Source: Bacteroidaceae bacterium
GTDB lineage: Bacteria > Bacteroidota > Bacteroidia > Bacteroidales > Bacteroidaceae
Assembly (NCBI GenBank): GCA_900752815.1
Contig: CAADWS010000099.1
Span: 1-64,000 of the forward strand
Direction: 5' to 3'
Length of the DNA: 64,000 nucleotides
Shown: positions 46,151 to 56,497 of the stretch, in pieces
How the letters are laid out: every line of letters begins with the position of its first letter
Position numbering within the stretch: the stretch's first letter is position 1
Program-made: the position numbers and the translations under genes
Notes under the pieces: generated by a model
What the model was told of the DNA's origin: nothing
Database searches by the model: none
The model's input: the letters and a program-made list of their open reading frames with translations, nothing else

Positions 46151-48689
46151 ATGAAATCGATGAAGAAGATAATTTTGTTTATGATAGCTGTAACGTCCGT
46201 TTTCCGTTTGTTTGCGGTAGAGACGATACCGGCAAAAGAGTTTTCAAATCCAGACCGTATTCGTTATGACGGTTCTTGTATGACCATTGACGGTAAGGAT
46301 GTATTCATCTATAGTGCCGCTTTTCACTATTTCCGTTGTCCCGAAGAATTGTGGCGTGACCGTTTCCAGAAGATAAAGGAGGCCGGCTTTAATACGGTAG
46401 AGACTTATGTTCCATGGAACTGGCATGAACGGGAAATGCCTGCGGGATTATCAGATACGACAAAGTTTGACTTTTCTGATAAAAGAGATGGTTGAAGATG
46501 GCACAGGATGAATTTGGCTTTTATACGATAGTTCGTCCGGGACCATTCATCTGTGCGGAATTCTCGGGAGGAGCATATCCCCGTTGGTTGGCTAAATTCT
46601 GTCCTCAGGGCTATCAGGGGCTTTGGTTGCGCAGTGCGGATCCTACCCACGTACGTTGGTGTGTCCATTGGTTCGATGCTGTCTGCAAGGCATTGGCCGA
46701 TGAACAGCTTACCAGAAAGCCGAAAGGCGGGAAAGGTATCATCCTTATCCAAATAGAGAATGAATACAATGCCCATGGGTGTGAGAACAAGTCTTATTTT
46801 TTGAAGGAACTCTACCGTTCCGTGCGTCGGAACGGGTTCGATATTCCAGTCTTTACTTGTCTGACTGGAGAATGTCGTGGAAGCAGCGATAAGGAACTTT
46901 CTCAGGTGTTCGATTGTGACAATTATTATGTCGGCCAGTCGGATGCACCGAGTTGTGCCCCCGGATGGTCTCTCTGAAGAGTAGTCAGCCTGACGCTCCC
47001 GGCTTTGTGACAGAACTGCAGGGGGGCTGGTTTTCTCTGGTGACTGGTACGCTGAGTGAAGAGCATTATTCGGATGCCCGTCATTTCAAGGCCATTGGTC
47101 TGATGAGCATGTTGGGCGGATGTATGGGGATAAACTATTACATGTTTGCCGGAGGTACCCATTTTTCCGGTTGGGGAGCCCGCGGGATGACTACTTCGTA
47201 TGATTACAATGCCGCTATCCATGAAAGTGGTGCTGTGGGTGATAAATATTTGGCAGCAAAAGGATTGGGAGAATTCCTTCATAAGTATGAATCGCAGTTG
47301 GTAAGATCTACGGGAGGACCTTGTAAGATAGAAGGAGTTCCAGAATCTGTATTCGGAGGAGTTAGGATGGCGAAAGATGGTACTTTGTTTGTCTTTCTGC
47401 ATAACACGGATACGGGTAAACTCTGTAAAGGGAAGGCAACCTTATTGCCGGGAAAGATACAGTCGCCTCGGCAGGCGATGTATAATATCGATCAGAATGG
47501 GAATAAAGTATTGATGCAAGTAGACGAATCCCAAAAGGGGGATTCTTTGGCTGTGTCACCGATACAGGTAACCTATGAGTTGGGTCCTTTGGATACGAAG
47601 GTGTTGGTAATACCTGTAAAAAAGAATCCGGAGAAAGGTGTGTGGTGGCCTAAAAAACAATCTGCCATAGAACGTCCTTCTCGTTTACCTGCCCCGGTGC
47701 GCATCGCCTCGGTGAAAAGGAGGGAAGATTCGACAGAGAAAGCACAATGGATTCCTTTATCTCGTTTGGTCTCTTTGCCTGATTTAGGCATTAATGATTT
47801 CCGGTATAGCCTGTACCGGGCCAAAGTGAACTTGAGCAGACAACAGGTGGAAAATGAGAAGTATCTGCTGTTCAATATGTTTACACGAGATATTGTATCT
47901 GTACAGGTGAACGGGAAGAATGTCGTCCGTCTTTTCCCTGACAAAGCTGATGCACAGACATGGACCACACGGAACTGTTTTGATCGTATACGTCCGGATG
48001 AGTATGACAACCGGTTCGATGTTTCCGGCACCTTACAGGAAGGGGAGAATGAGATTTTGGTTGTCTATGAAAATTTGGGCCATGCCCACGGATATGTACC
48101 GATGGAGGAACTTTCCGGAATCCGTGAAGCCGGGCTTTCCGTTTCGGAGACAGCTTTGTCGCATCCGCTTGAATGGGAATATGCTGCTGATGCGGCTGGT
48201 GTGACAGAAGGCTGGATTCTGCCCCGATTCGACGATGGGGACTGGTCGGTGGTTCCGCTTGACATCCGTTCGGAGATTCCCCGGAAGGGAAACGGGATAC
48301 AGCCGGTGGCAGAACAGGACGGGTTGCTGACTTGGTATCGTATCGAGTTTACCTTACCTTCTCAGAACCCCTCTGTCTGGATTCCCTGGCTGATGAGGAT
48401 TAACGCTTCCGGCAACGGGTTCATGTGGTTGAATGGCCACAACATCGGCCGCCATTGGGAAGCCGGTCCGCAGCGAGAATTCTATCTGCCCGAATGCTGG
48501 TTGAATTTCGGTAAGGACAAGAAGAATGTCCTGGTTCTGGGCTTGCGCCAGACGGTCAACGGATCCGTGATAAAGTCCATGGAAATAGCCCCTTATCGGG
48601 ATGCTGCAGAAATGAAGAAACAGGAATCCGGACAAATGGAGAAGTTTAACAAAGATCAATTACCGTTAAAATGGAGTTATTGTATATGA
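46151..48689 (+). pseudogene. family GH35 beta-galactosidase with two frameshifts
   Basis: A GH35 gene in three frames, about 846 aa if repaired. Piece 1 (to 46495) has a signal peptide and SAAFHYFRCPEELWRDR, then ETYVPWNWHE. Around 46485-46495 the frame must shift (one base missing) to continue as RWLKMAQDEFGFYTIVRPGP. Piece 2 (to 46977) contains LIQIENEYNAHG, carrying the general acid/base Glu. At a C5 run near 46960 one base is missing again; the frame continues APRMVSLKSSQPDAPGFVTE. Piece 3 contains TELQGGWF with the nucleophile Glu and the C-terminal jelly-roll domains to 48689. The stop overlaps the GH2 start (ATGA), so the two genes form a translationally coupled pair. Start could also be ATG 46160. 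Confidence 0.88.
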
Positions 48690-51601
48690 ATGGATTTACC
48701 AAGATGAACAGTATATGGCTATTGCTTCTGGTGTTGATAGGTACTGCCTGTGCAAGAAAAGAAAATGCCCGTATCACATTGGATATGAATACGGACTGGG
48801 CTTTCTATCGTGGGGATGTTGCACACGGTGAAGATGTCGGTCTGGATGATTCCCGATGGATACCTGCAACCATTCCTCATATCATGCAATTGGAAAAGAA
48901 ACATTGCGGTGGGGATGTTATCTACGACGGTATTGGCTGGTATCGCCGGTATTTCAGACTTCCGGAGAATTATGCGGGTAAACGTATCGCCGTGTCGTTC
49001 GAGGGAGTGATGAATGCCTGTGAACTGTTTGTCAATGGTCATAAGGTGACGGAACACAAGGGAGGGTATGTCGGTTTCACATCGGATATCTCTGATTATG
49101 TCAACTGGAACGATGACAACCTCCTGGCTCTGCGTGTGTCTGCCGCATATGATTCGCTGACCCCTCCGGGAAAGCCCCAGGATCGTCTGGATTTTTATTA
49201 TTACAGTGGAATCTACAGGGATGTGAAGATGATTGTCACCGACAAGCTACATATCTCCGACGAACTGGAGGCGGATGAAGTGGCGGGCGGTGGACTTTTC
49301 ATCACTTACCCGAAAGTGGAGAAGGAAGAAGCTTTGGTGGCTGTCCGTACCAGCCTGAAGAACGGTCATGGGGAATGCCGCAATGGGGTGTTGCAGTCCG
49401 TGCTGAGGGATGAGGAAGGAAAGGTGGTCGCAGAACAGGAGAATCCGTTCTCACTGGAAGGTGGAGACGACTGTTGTCTGGAGCAGACCCTGACTGTCAG
49501 TAAGCCACTTCTTTGGCATCCCTATCATCCGCACCTTTATGAACTGGAGTGTCAGGTGAAGGTGGACGGTAAGACGGTCGACTCCCGTACGGAAACAATA
49601 GGTATCCGTACCATCCGATACGACCGCGACAAAGGTTTCTTTATCAACGGTGAACATCTTTACCTGGTCGGGGCCAACCGCCATCAGTCGTTCCCGTATG
49701 TAGGGGATGCGGCTTCCAATTCCATGCAGGAACGTGATGTGATCGACATGAAACGGGGTGGTTATAATGCCGTGCGTGCCGCCCATTATCCCCAGGACCC
49801 GGCTTTTCTTGCCGCTTGCGACAGGTACGGACTGCTGGTGGTTGAATGTATTCCCGGATGGCAATATTTCAACGAGGATCCGGTATTTACCGAACGGCTT
49901 TGCCAGGTGGCCAGACAGATGATTCGTCGCGACCGTAACCATCCGTCCATAGTCCTTTGGGAGACTGCGCTGAATGAGACGCATTATCCGTTGGAGGTGG
50001 TCAAAGCCATTTATCGGATTGCCCATGAAGAGTATCCCGGCAATCAGATGTATACATCTGCCGACTATTTCAGCCATGAAGAGACGGAACCTTACTATGA
50101 CGTTTTCTATAAACAGGTGGGCCGTTTCCCGAAGGACGGGAATGTGATGAGTAATTACCTGGACGACCAGATTGCTGTCAAGCCGCTCCTTACGCGTGAA
50201 TGGGGTGACGGAGTAGGTGAAAAACCGCGTGTACGCCTGGATGAGAATGAAGAGGAGCAGATGAAGCAATGCCGCGGACGTTTCCAGCAGCTGATAGGGA
50301 AAGGCTATTTCGACTGGTGCATGCTGGATGCCAATCCGCGTATGGGCGGCCATTTCTTGTGGAGTTACAACGACTATAACCGGGGGGCGGAAGAGTATAC
50401 GATGTTCTGTGGTGTGGTCGATGTGAACCGTTATCCGAAGTTCAGCTACTACATGATGCAGAGCATGCGTCCGAAAGAAGTCTCTCAACCGGGACTTTAT
50501 GAGGGGCCGATGGTACATATCGCTTCTTTCAACTCCTCGGAGAAATACATCTCATCGACAACCGATATACCGGTCTTTTCTAATTGCGATGAAGTTCGTC
50601 TTTACCGGAATGGGAAACTGATCGGACAGCAGACACGGGAAGCGCAGAAGGATACTTATGGAGCCATCATCGAAAAGGGCGGAAGTCCGCTCTATCTCTT
50701 CAATGCCGGTGGCTATGAAAGCGGAGAACTGAAAGCAGAAGGCGTGGTGGACGGGAAAGTAGTTACCACTCATACGGTCCGTACTCCGGGTGCACCTCAT
50801 CATGTGGAAGTGGTTGTTCCCGATCATCCTGTCATTCCGGTTGCAGACGGTAGCGATATGATTCCGGTCTATTTCATCATCTGCGATGAAAACGGTACAA
50901 GAGTAAACACTTCAGATGCGGAGATTCGTATTACTGTTACTGGTGAGGGTACATTGATAGGTGACGGTATCCGCCGGATCGGCATCAACCCGCAGCGCGT
51001 AGAAGGGGGCGTTGGATTTGCTTTTGTCCGCACAACCAAGAAGGCTGGACGGATTACCCTGACGGCTACATCGGAGGGACTGCAGAGCGGTAAAACGGAG
51101 ATTACTACCCGTCGTTTTGAAGGAGAATACCTGCCGGACGGTTACCATCGTCCTTTTACCGGCAATGAGGAAGATGGTGTAGTTGTCAAGCCGACCCGTT
51201 GGGACAAACAGATATTGGAAAGGCCGGTAGCGGAAATTGAATCGGTTAAGGTTTCCTCCACCCAAGACGGTTATCCGGAATCGAACCTGACCGACAGTGA
51301 TGATTTCAGTTGGTGGATTGCCGGCGAGGATACTTTTCCGCAGGTCATCACACTGACACTAACAGAGCCGACGGATATCATCGCCAGCCGCATCCGTTTC
51401 CAGAAAGACAGTTCTTCATATAAGCATCGGGTAGAGGTCTCGGAAGACGGGGCTTCGTGGGAACTTCTGTATGAGCGTGAATGTACGGGTTGGGATTTTA
51501 AACCGGTACGTCTGGGAAAGAAACTCAGATACTTTCGGCTGACTATAGACGATGTGTCGGAGGTAAGAGCAGGACTGGCGGAAATTACACTTTTTAAATA
51601 G
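48686..51601 (+). CDS. family GH2 glycosidase (beta-galactosidase-like) with F5/8-type C-terminal domain
   Basis: A 971-aa lipoprotein; lipobox LIGTAC near residue 23. It has the sugar-binding domain (IPHIMQLEKKHCGGDVIYDG, GWYRRYF), an Ig-like domain and the TIM barrel with HPSIVLWETALNET (acid/base Glu near residue 428) and LLTREWGDGV (nucleophile Glu near 505). Then come DUF4982-like and Ig-like domains (GVDVNRYPKF- and NGTRVNTSDAEIRI- regions). The C-terminal F5/8-type/galactose-binding domain is IIASRIRFQKDSSSYKHRVE to the end. The start ATG overlaps the GH35 stop (ATGA). Substrate is probably beta-galactoside or a related beta-linked sugar; the exact activity is not predictable. Confidence 0.92.
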   Translation: MNGFTKMNSIWLLLLVLIGTACARKENARITLDMNTDWAFYRGDVAHGEDVGLDDSRWIPATIPHIMQLEKKHCGGDVIYDGIGWYRRYFRLPENYAGKRIAVSFEGVMNACELFVNGHKVTEHKGGYVGFTSDISDYVNWNDDNLLALRVSAAYDSLTPPGKPQDRLDFYYYSGIYRDVKMIVTDKLHISDELEADEVAGGGLFITYPKVEKEEALVAVRTSLKNGHGECRNGVLQSVLRDEEGKVVAEQENPFSLEGGDDCCLEQTLTVSKPLLWHPYHPHLYELECQVKVDGKTVDSRTETIGIRTIRYDRDKGFFINGEHLYLVGANRHQSFPYVGDAASNSMQERDVIDMKRGGYNAVRAAHYPQDPAFLAACDRYGLLVVECIPGWQYFNEDPVFTERLCQVARQMIRRDRNHPSIVLWETALNETHYPLEVVKAIYRIAHEEYPGNQMYTSADYFSHEETEPYYDVFYKQVGRFPKDGNVMSNYLDDQIAVKPLLTREWGDGVGEKPRVRLDENEEEQMKQCRGRFQQLIGKGYFDWCMLDANPRMGGHFLWSYNDYNRGAEEYTMFCGVVDVNRYPKFSYYMMQSMRPKEVSQPGLYEGPMVHIASFNSSEKYISSTTDIPVFSNCDEVRLYRNGKLIGQQTREAQKDTYGAIIEKGGSPLYLFNAGGYESGELKAEGVVDGKVVTTHTVRTPGAPHHVEVVVPDHPVIPVADGSDMIPVYFIICDENGTRVNTSDAEIRITVTGEGTLIGDGIRRIGINPQRVEGGVGFAFVRTTKKAGRITLTATSEGLQSGKTEITTRRFEGEYLPDGYHRPFTGNEEDGVVVKPTRWDKQILERPVAEIESVKVSSTQDGYPESNLTDSDDFSWWIAGEDTFPQVITLTLTEPTDIIASRIRFQKDSSSYKHRVEVSEDGASWELLYERECTGWDFKPVRLGKKLRYFRLTIDDVSEVRAGLAEITLFK

Positions 51602-51638
51602 CCAGGTGTAATAGAGGAATAGGTAAGATAGGAGCATC

Positions 51639-51887
51639 ATGATGTTCTTGTATAGAAATTTTGCTCTGTTCCTTCAGTCAATCAGTAATAAACATTTGAA
51701 TGAATTGGTTGCTACGGATAATGGTGATCCTACATCATTCACTCCGTTCCAAAGTGCTGAACGGGAGTCGTTCAACGGTTTGGCATTGGCTATTGTTCGA
51801 GGGAAGGAAGGAATTGCAGGGAAGATGCAGGTAAAAGTAAGTGGAGCTGGTCTGGAATCTGCTTCGATAGAAATTGAAGTGAAATAA
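51639..51887 (+). pseudogene. C-terminal remnant of another GH2 glycosidase
   Basis: The frame ends with ATDNGDPTSFTPFQSAERES, FNGLALAIVRGKEG and KVSGAGLESASIEIEVK. This is the common C-terminal Ig-like segment of Bacteroidetes GH2 enzymes, in which NGDP-...-F-GLALAIVR is conserved. The catalytic domains are absent, and the segment does not match the C-terminus of the adjacent intact GH2, so it comes from a different paralogue. Confidence 0.75.
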
Positions 51888-51902
51888 AAGAAAGAAGAAA
51901 AG

Positions 51903-52034
51903 GATGCAGCCGGTGAGACAGAAGGCTGAATCCTGTCTCGATTCGGAGATGGGAACTGGTTGGTGATTTCCATCCGTTCGAAACCCTATCAGGATGCCGC
52001 AGAGATGAAGAAAAAGGAATATAGGCAATGGATA
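51903..52034 (+). pseudogene. decayed GH35 C-terminal fragment with internal deletion and stop
   Basis: The stretch DAAGETEG-stop-ILSRFGDGNW corresponds to DAAGVTEGWILPRFDDGDW in the GH35 gene (near 48187-48243), with TGG changed to TGA. It then jumps to PYQDAAEMKKKE, matching PYRDAAEMKKQE near 48594. About 350 bp between the two are deleted. Confidence 0.7.
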
Positions 52035-52056
52035 CGTATAATAAAAATCAGTCATA

Positions 52057-52305
52057 TTGACTTTGAAAGAGTCTACAGAGATTATCGCCAGCCGTATCCG
52101 TTTTCCGAAAGACAGTTCTTCGTATAAGCATCGGTTAGAGGTTTCGGAAGACGGATCTTCGTGGAAACTTCTGTATAAGCGTGAATGTACGGGTTGAGAT
52201 TTTAAGTCTGTACAGATGAATAAGAGACTGAAGTATTTCAGGATAACAATCGAAGATGCTTCCGAGGGGCGTGCCGGACTGGCTGAAGTGACTTTATACA
52301 AATAG
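52057..52305 (+). pseudogene. decayed copy of the GH2 F5/8-type domain
   Basis: The frame IIASRIRFPKDSSSYKHRLE continues with EVSEDGSSWKLLYKRECTG and a stop where the intact GH2 has Trp (TGG to TGA), then DFKSVQMNKRLKYFRITIED and RAGLAEVTLYK. It corresponds nearly residue for residue to the last 80 residues of the GH2 at 48686-51601. Partial duplication of the same locus. Confidence 0.85.
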
Positions 52306-52368
52306 AGTAAAAAATAGTCGGGATTTACTTAGAGTGATTGGTGCAATAATATAATATAATGTAAGGAG

Positions 52369-54645
52369 ATGAAGAAGTTTGTGTGTTTGATTGCGGTATT
52401 CCTTTTGTGCAGCCATTTGTCTGCACGGGAATACCATGTGTCCGTAAAAGGAAAGGATACAAATGTGGGCAGTTTGTCTGCACCGCTGCGAACTATTCAG
52501 GCGGCTGCTGACAAGGCGATGCCGGGCGATGTGATTACCGTGCATGAAGGAATTTATCGGGAACGGGTGGTACCGCCTCGTGGCGGTGAATCGGACGAGA
52601 AACGTATCATTTATCAAGCTGCACCGGGCGAACGGGTGGTTATTAGCGGTTCGGAACGGGTTAAGGGTTGGGAAAAAGTACAAGACAATGCGTGGAAGTT
52701 GACTTTGCCTGATTCGTTCTTTGGCGAGAGCAATCCGTTTGACGAACAGATATATGGCAGTTGGTATCGTGGCAAAGGACGTCCGAACCACACAGGAATG
52801 GTGCTTCTTGAGGGGAAACGTATCCGTGAGACGTTTTCGTTAGAAGATGTGTTGCAGCCACTTGATGGCAAACAACCGCATTGGTATGCCGAAGCCGACG
52901 GCAACGGTGGCCCTGTATTGATGAATTTCGAATGGGTAGAGCCGGTGGGTGGCAAACGGCAGACTTCCATGCATGCTTCGGTAAAAGGGGGCGATGCGGC
53001 TATTTGCATTACGATTGTCAACCGATGGCCTTTCGGTTATTTGAAAGATGGGTCAGAGATGTATTTCGACCAGGTGGATTTTGGTACAGGTTCGGATACA
53101 CTGATTTTTCAGGCGGCTACATTAGGCAAGGGGGGAACAGTCGAAATGCGTTTGGATACGCCTGATGGGGAATTGTTGGGAACCTCGCAGGTGACGAATA
53201 CGGGTGACTGGGAGAAGTTCGAAGAGTTCTGCCTTCCGATGAAACGAGTGCTGGAGGGCAAACACAACCTCTGTTTGGTCGTTCGTGCGCCGGAGTTGCC
53301 TGAAAAGGGGAAGACTTCTATCTGGGCACAGTTCCCTGATAGTGTGAATCCCAATAAGGCAGGTGTGGAGATTACAGTTCGTCCGCAAGTCTTTTATCCG
53401 GAGAAGACAGGGATAGACTATATCACTGTCCGCGGATTTATTCTGGAGAATGCCGCTACTAACTGGGCACCTCCCTCAGCCGAACAGCCAGGTCTGATCG
53501 GACCGCGCTGGGCAAAAGGATGGGTGATTGAAGCCAATACCATCCGTAACTCCCGTTGTGCCGGTATTTCGTTGGGCAGACCGACATTCGGCCATTCGCA
53601 TCATTACCGTTTCATGCCTCCGAGAGTCTATCCGGAAGCGGATGGAGGGCAGACGGAACAGCAGTTGTTGGATTATTTCGCCCATGCTTCTTGGAATAAA
53701 GAGGATGCCGGATTCCATGTCATTCGCAACAATCATATTTATGATTGCGGACAAGCGGGAATTGTCGGTTGCAGCGGCGCTGCTTTCAGTGTGATAGAGG
53801 GTAATGAAATTCATGATATATGTTTGGACGAGACTTTCGAAGGCGACGAGATGGCGGGTATCAAGTTGCACTTTGCCGTGGATGCCATCATCAGAGACAA
53901 TCATATCTATAACACCATCCGTGGTTTGTGGCTCGACTGGGGTTCGCAAGGTATGCAGGTGACGGGCAATCTGTTTCACGACAACAACGTGCAGGAGGAT
54001 ATTTTCATAGAGGTTTGTCACGGCCCGATACTTTTGGCAAACAATATCCTGTTGTCCGGCTATTCGCTGAATCTGTCGCAAGGGATTGCCGGGGTACACA
54101 ATCTGGTGACGGGTAAGGTGTTTGCCGGATTAGACCGTTGCGCCGGGGGTAGGTATTCTTTTTTTTACGAACCGCATGGGACGGTCTCGGTCGGCAATGT
54201 GCGGAATATGGGAGGTGACTTGCAATGGGTGAACAACCATTTCGCCCAAAAGGCCTCTTTGGGTAACTGGGACGAATGCCTGCTACCTATCCGTTACAAA
54301 GGCAACCTGTTTACGGCAGGGGCACATCCCGACAAGCGGGAAAAAGATTTTGTGGAGGCTTCCGGTTTTGACTCTGCTATCCGTTTGGAGCAGCGTGCTG
54401 ACGGTTGGTATCTGAAGATGAATGTCCCCCAGGAAGGTATCACGAATCCGAAAAGCCGGTTAGTGACTACCGAAACATTGGATAAGGCGATTATCCCTCA
54501 ACAAGCATTTGTGAATCCGGATGATAGTCCCATTGCCATCGACAAGGACTATTTGGGAAATAAGCGGAATGCTGTGCATCCTTACCCGGGACCGATAGAG
54601 GTGGAGAAAAGCGGTGCGCAGGAATGGAAAGTCTGGCCTAAATGA
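52369..54645 (+). CDS. family GH120 beta-xylosidase-like enzyme with a nested CBM6-like domain
   Basis: A 758-aa exported parallel beta-helix enzyme. The signal peptide is MKKFVCLIAVFLLCSHLSA. The GH120 core is recognised by VSVKGKDTNVGSLSAPLRTI, VHEGIYRERVVPPRGG, PPSAEQPGLIGPRWAKGW, AGIKLHFAVD, GLWLDWGSQG and IFIEVCHGP. Asp523 in LDW and Glu548 in IEVCHGP align with nucleophile Asp382 and acid/base Glu405 of the characterised GH120 beta-xylosidase of Thermoanaerobacterium saccharolyticum (recalled from the literature). About 138 residues (roughly 178-315; 52900-53313) are inserted between core strands WYAEAD and TSIWAQFPD and resemble a CBM6-like beta-sandwich (TVEMRLDTPDGELLG, GKHNLCLVVRA). 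Confidence 0.88.
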   Translation: MKKFVCLIAVFLLCSHLSAREYHVSVKGKDTNVGSLSAPLRTIQAAADKAMPGDVITVHEGIYRERVVPPRGGESDEKRIIYQAAPGERVVISGSERVKGWEKVQDNAWKLTLPDSFFGESNPFDEQIYGSWYRGKGRPNHTGMVLLEGKRIRETFSLEDVLQPLDGKQPHWYAEADGNGGPVLMNFEWVEPVGGKRQTSMHASVKGGDAAICITIVNRWPFGYLKDGSEMYFDQVDFGTGSDTLIFQAATLGKGGTVEMRLDTPDGELLGTSQVTNTGDWEKFEEFCLPMKRVLEGKHNLCLVVRAPELPEKGKTSIWAQFPDSVNPNKAGVEITVRPQVFYPEKTGIDYITVRGFILENAATNWAPPSAEQPGLIGPRWAKGWVIEANTIRNSRCAGISLGRPTFGHSHHYRFMPPRVYPEADGGQTEQQLLDYFAHASWNKEDAGFHVIRNNHIYDCGQAGIVGCSGAAFSVIEGNEIHDICLDETFEGDEMAGIKLHFAVDAIIRDNHIYNTIRGLWLDWGSQGMQVTGNLFHDNNVQEDIFIEVCHGPILLANNILLSGYSLNLSQGIAGVHNLVTGKVFAGLDRCAGGRYSFFYEPHGTVSVGNVRNMGGDLQWVNNHFAQKASLGNWDECLLPIRYKGNLFTAGAHPDKREKDFVEASGFDSAIRLEQRADGWYLKMNVPQEGITNPKSRLVTTETLDKAIIPQQAFVNPDDSPIAIDKDYLGNKRNAVHPYPGPIEVEKSGAQEWKVWPK

Positions 54646-54737
54646 TTGATATGAAATCTATAAACGAAGGAAGTCTGAGGACGATATTGATGTATAGAAT
54701 CAAGAAAAACAGTAGAAACAAATAAATACGTGTTACG

Positions 54738-56137
54738 GTGAAAAAAAAGATATTTTTAGGAATCGGGTGCTCTTTTTTACTGGTAGCGCTAGTAGCTTGT
54801 ACTTCTAATCAGAAAAAAAACGAAACAGGAATAACGGCGGACAGGATGTTGAATCCGATTTCTCCTCCCGGGTTATATATTGCGGATCCAGAAGTCCGAC
54901 CAATGCCTGACGGTAGGATTTATGTGTACGGTTCACGTGATGAACCCGAACATGTTTGGTGTTCCCATTCTTATAATGTATTGTCTACTTCCGACCTGAT
55001 TCATTGGAATGTGGAGCAGATGTCGTTTGCGACTACCGGTAAAGGGAAACAAACGAATTATACTGACCGAACGCTGTATGCTCCGGATTGTATTTATCAT
55101 AACGGGAAATATTACCTGTATTATTGTTTGGAGGGAGGTGGTGAGGACGAAGGTGTGGCTGTGTCTTCCTCTCCGTATGGCCCCTTTAAAGAGGGTATGA
55201 AAATCGAAGGTATCAGCGGAATCGACCCGTCGGTTTTCATTGACGATGACGGACAGGGGTATCTGTTCTGGGGGCAAGGGTATGCGAAAGGAGCTAAATT
55301 GAGCAAGGATATGCTGACGATTGAGGGAGCCGTGCACGACAGTTTGCTGACGTATGAGGAGCATGCTTTTAATGAAGCAAGTTCTGTTCGGAAACGAAAC
55401 GGAATTTATTATTATATATATGGGGGCACCAACGGCACGGAGAATCTAATTGTGCAACATTAAACTATGCAACAGCAACTTCTCCTTTCGGACCGTACAC
55501 CTATCGAGGAGTTATCATCGACAATTGGGGCAGCAATCGGAGGATAGTCAATAATCATGGTTGTATCTTTGAAGTGGACGGTCAATGGTATATTGCCTAC
55601 CATCGGCCTACGCACGGAGGAGCAATGATGCGCAAGGCATGTTTGGAACCTATTACCTTCAATCCGGACGGCACTATTCAAGAAGTAGAAATGACAACGC
55701 AAGGTATTGGCGGACCGATGTCTCCATTGTTGCGGATGGATGCAGCAAGAGCCTGTCTGATGGGAGGACATGTTACTGTAGTCGCCCGTTATCCGAAATA
55801 TGACATTCCCGTAGAATATTTGGCGGAAATAAGAGATGGTGATTATGCTTATTGGAAATACTACGATTTCGATCAAGCGGAAGTGAAACGTTTCATCTGC
55901 AAAACATGGGATAATAACCGTGCTGCCAAGATTGAGCTGCGTTTGGATAGTCCGGAAGGAGAATTGATAGGTGTCTGCGAGTTGGAACCGATGCAAGGTG
56001 AGACTGCCTATGTATTACATGAATCATCAGTCAAATCGGTAAAAGGCAAACATGCCCTCGTAATGGTTTTCAGAGGTGATCCTCTTGCAAAAGAAGAAGA
56101 CATAATGAATCTGGAATGGTTTATTTTTACCGAATAA
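54738..56137 (+). pseudogene. family GH43 glycosidase with C-terminal CBM6-like domain, frameshifted
   Basis: A GH43 five-bladed propeller lipoprotein (signal FLLVALVAC). The catalytic base is the Asp in LYIADPEVRPM (near residue 49), the pKa-modulating Asp is in GIDPSVFIDDDG, and the acid is Glu213 in NEASSVR. The first frame stops at 55463; homology continues in another frame from about 55446 (CATLNYATATSPFGPYTYRG) to 56137, so one base is missing near 55440. Repaired length 466 aa. The last 100 residues (KIELRLDSPEGELIG, GKHALVMVFRG) resemble the domain nested in the GH120 upstream. The start is GTG 54738. Expected specificity xylosidase or arabinofuranosidase. Confidence 0.85.
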
Positions 56138-56217
56138 GCCTCCTAAAAAGTAAAATGTGTAGCCGTCTGTTGGATGATAAGATTATTGAAAAAGTCTGTA
56201 ACTGCTATAACATCTGC

Positions 56218-56337
56218 CGTCATGGGAAGGCAGCTCCGCAGCCCGAGTTTTATTTGCCGGAATATTGGTCGAACTTCGGAATGGGTGGGAAGGATGTTTT
56301 GGTGTTGGGATTGCGTCAGTTATCCCATAGTGTATAA
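56218..56337 (+). pseudogene. GH35 C-terminal remnant
   Basis: A short frame reads PQPEFYLPEYWSNFG followed by GGKDVLVLGLRQ, matching GPQREFYLPECWLNFG and KKNVLVLGLRQ near 48468-48550 of the GH35 gene. The upstream part of the frame (from 56116) has no homology. It is a third trace of GH35 in this cluster, truncated at both ends. Confidence 0.75.
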
Positions 56338-56497
56338 TGATGCGTTGTTTGTGAGCGAGAAAAATGAATATGTGTGGTGGTATGTTGTGGAACGAACCAC
56401 ATTCCGAACATCCATTTATAGTTTGTAACACAATGATGAATTGTATATGATTTGTGTCTTATTTAGTGATATAATGGAATTAATGAATTAAGAATAG

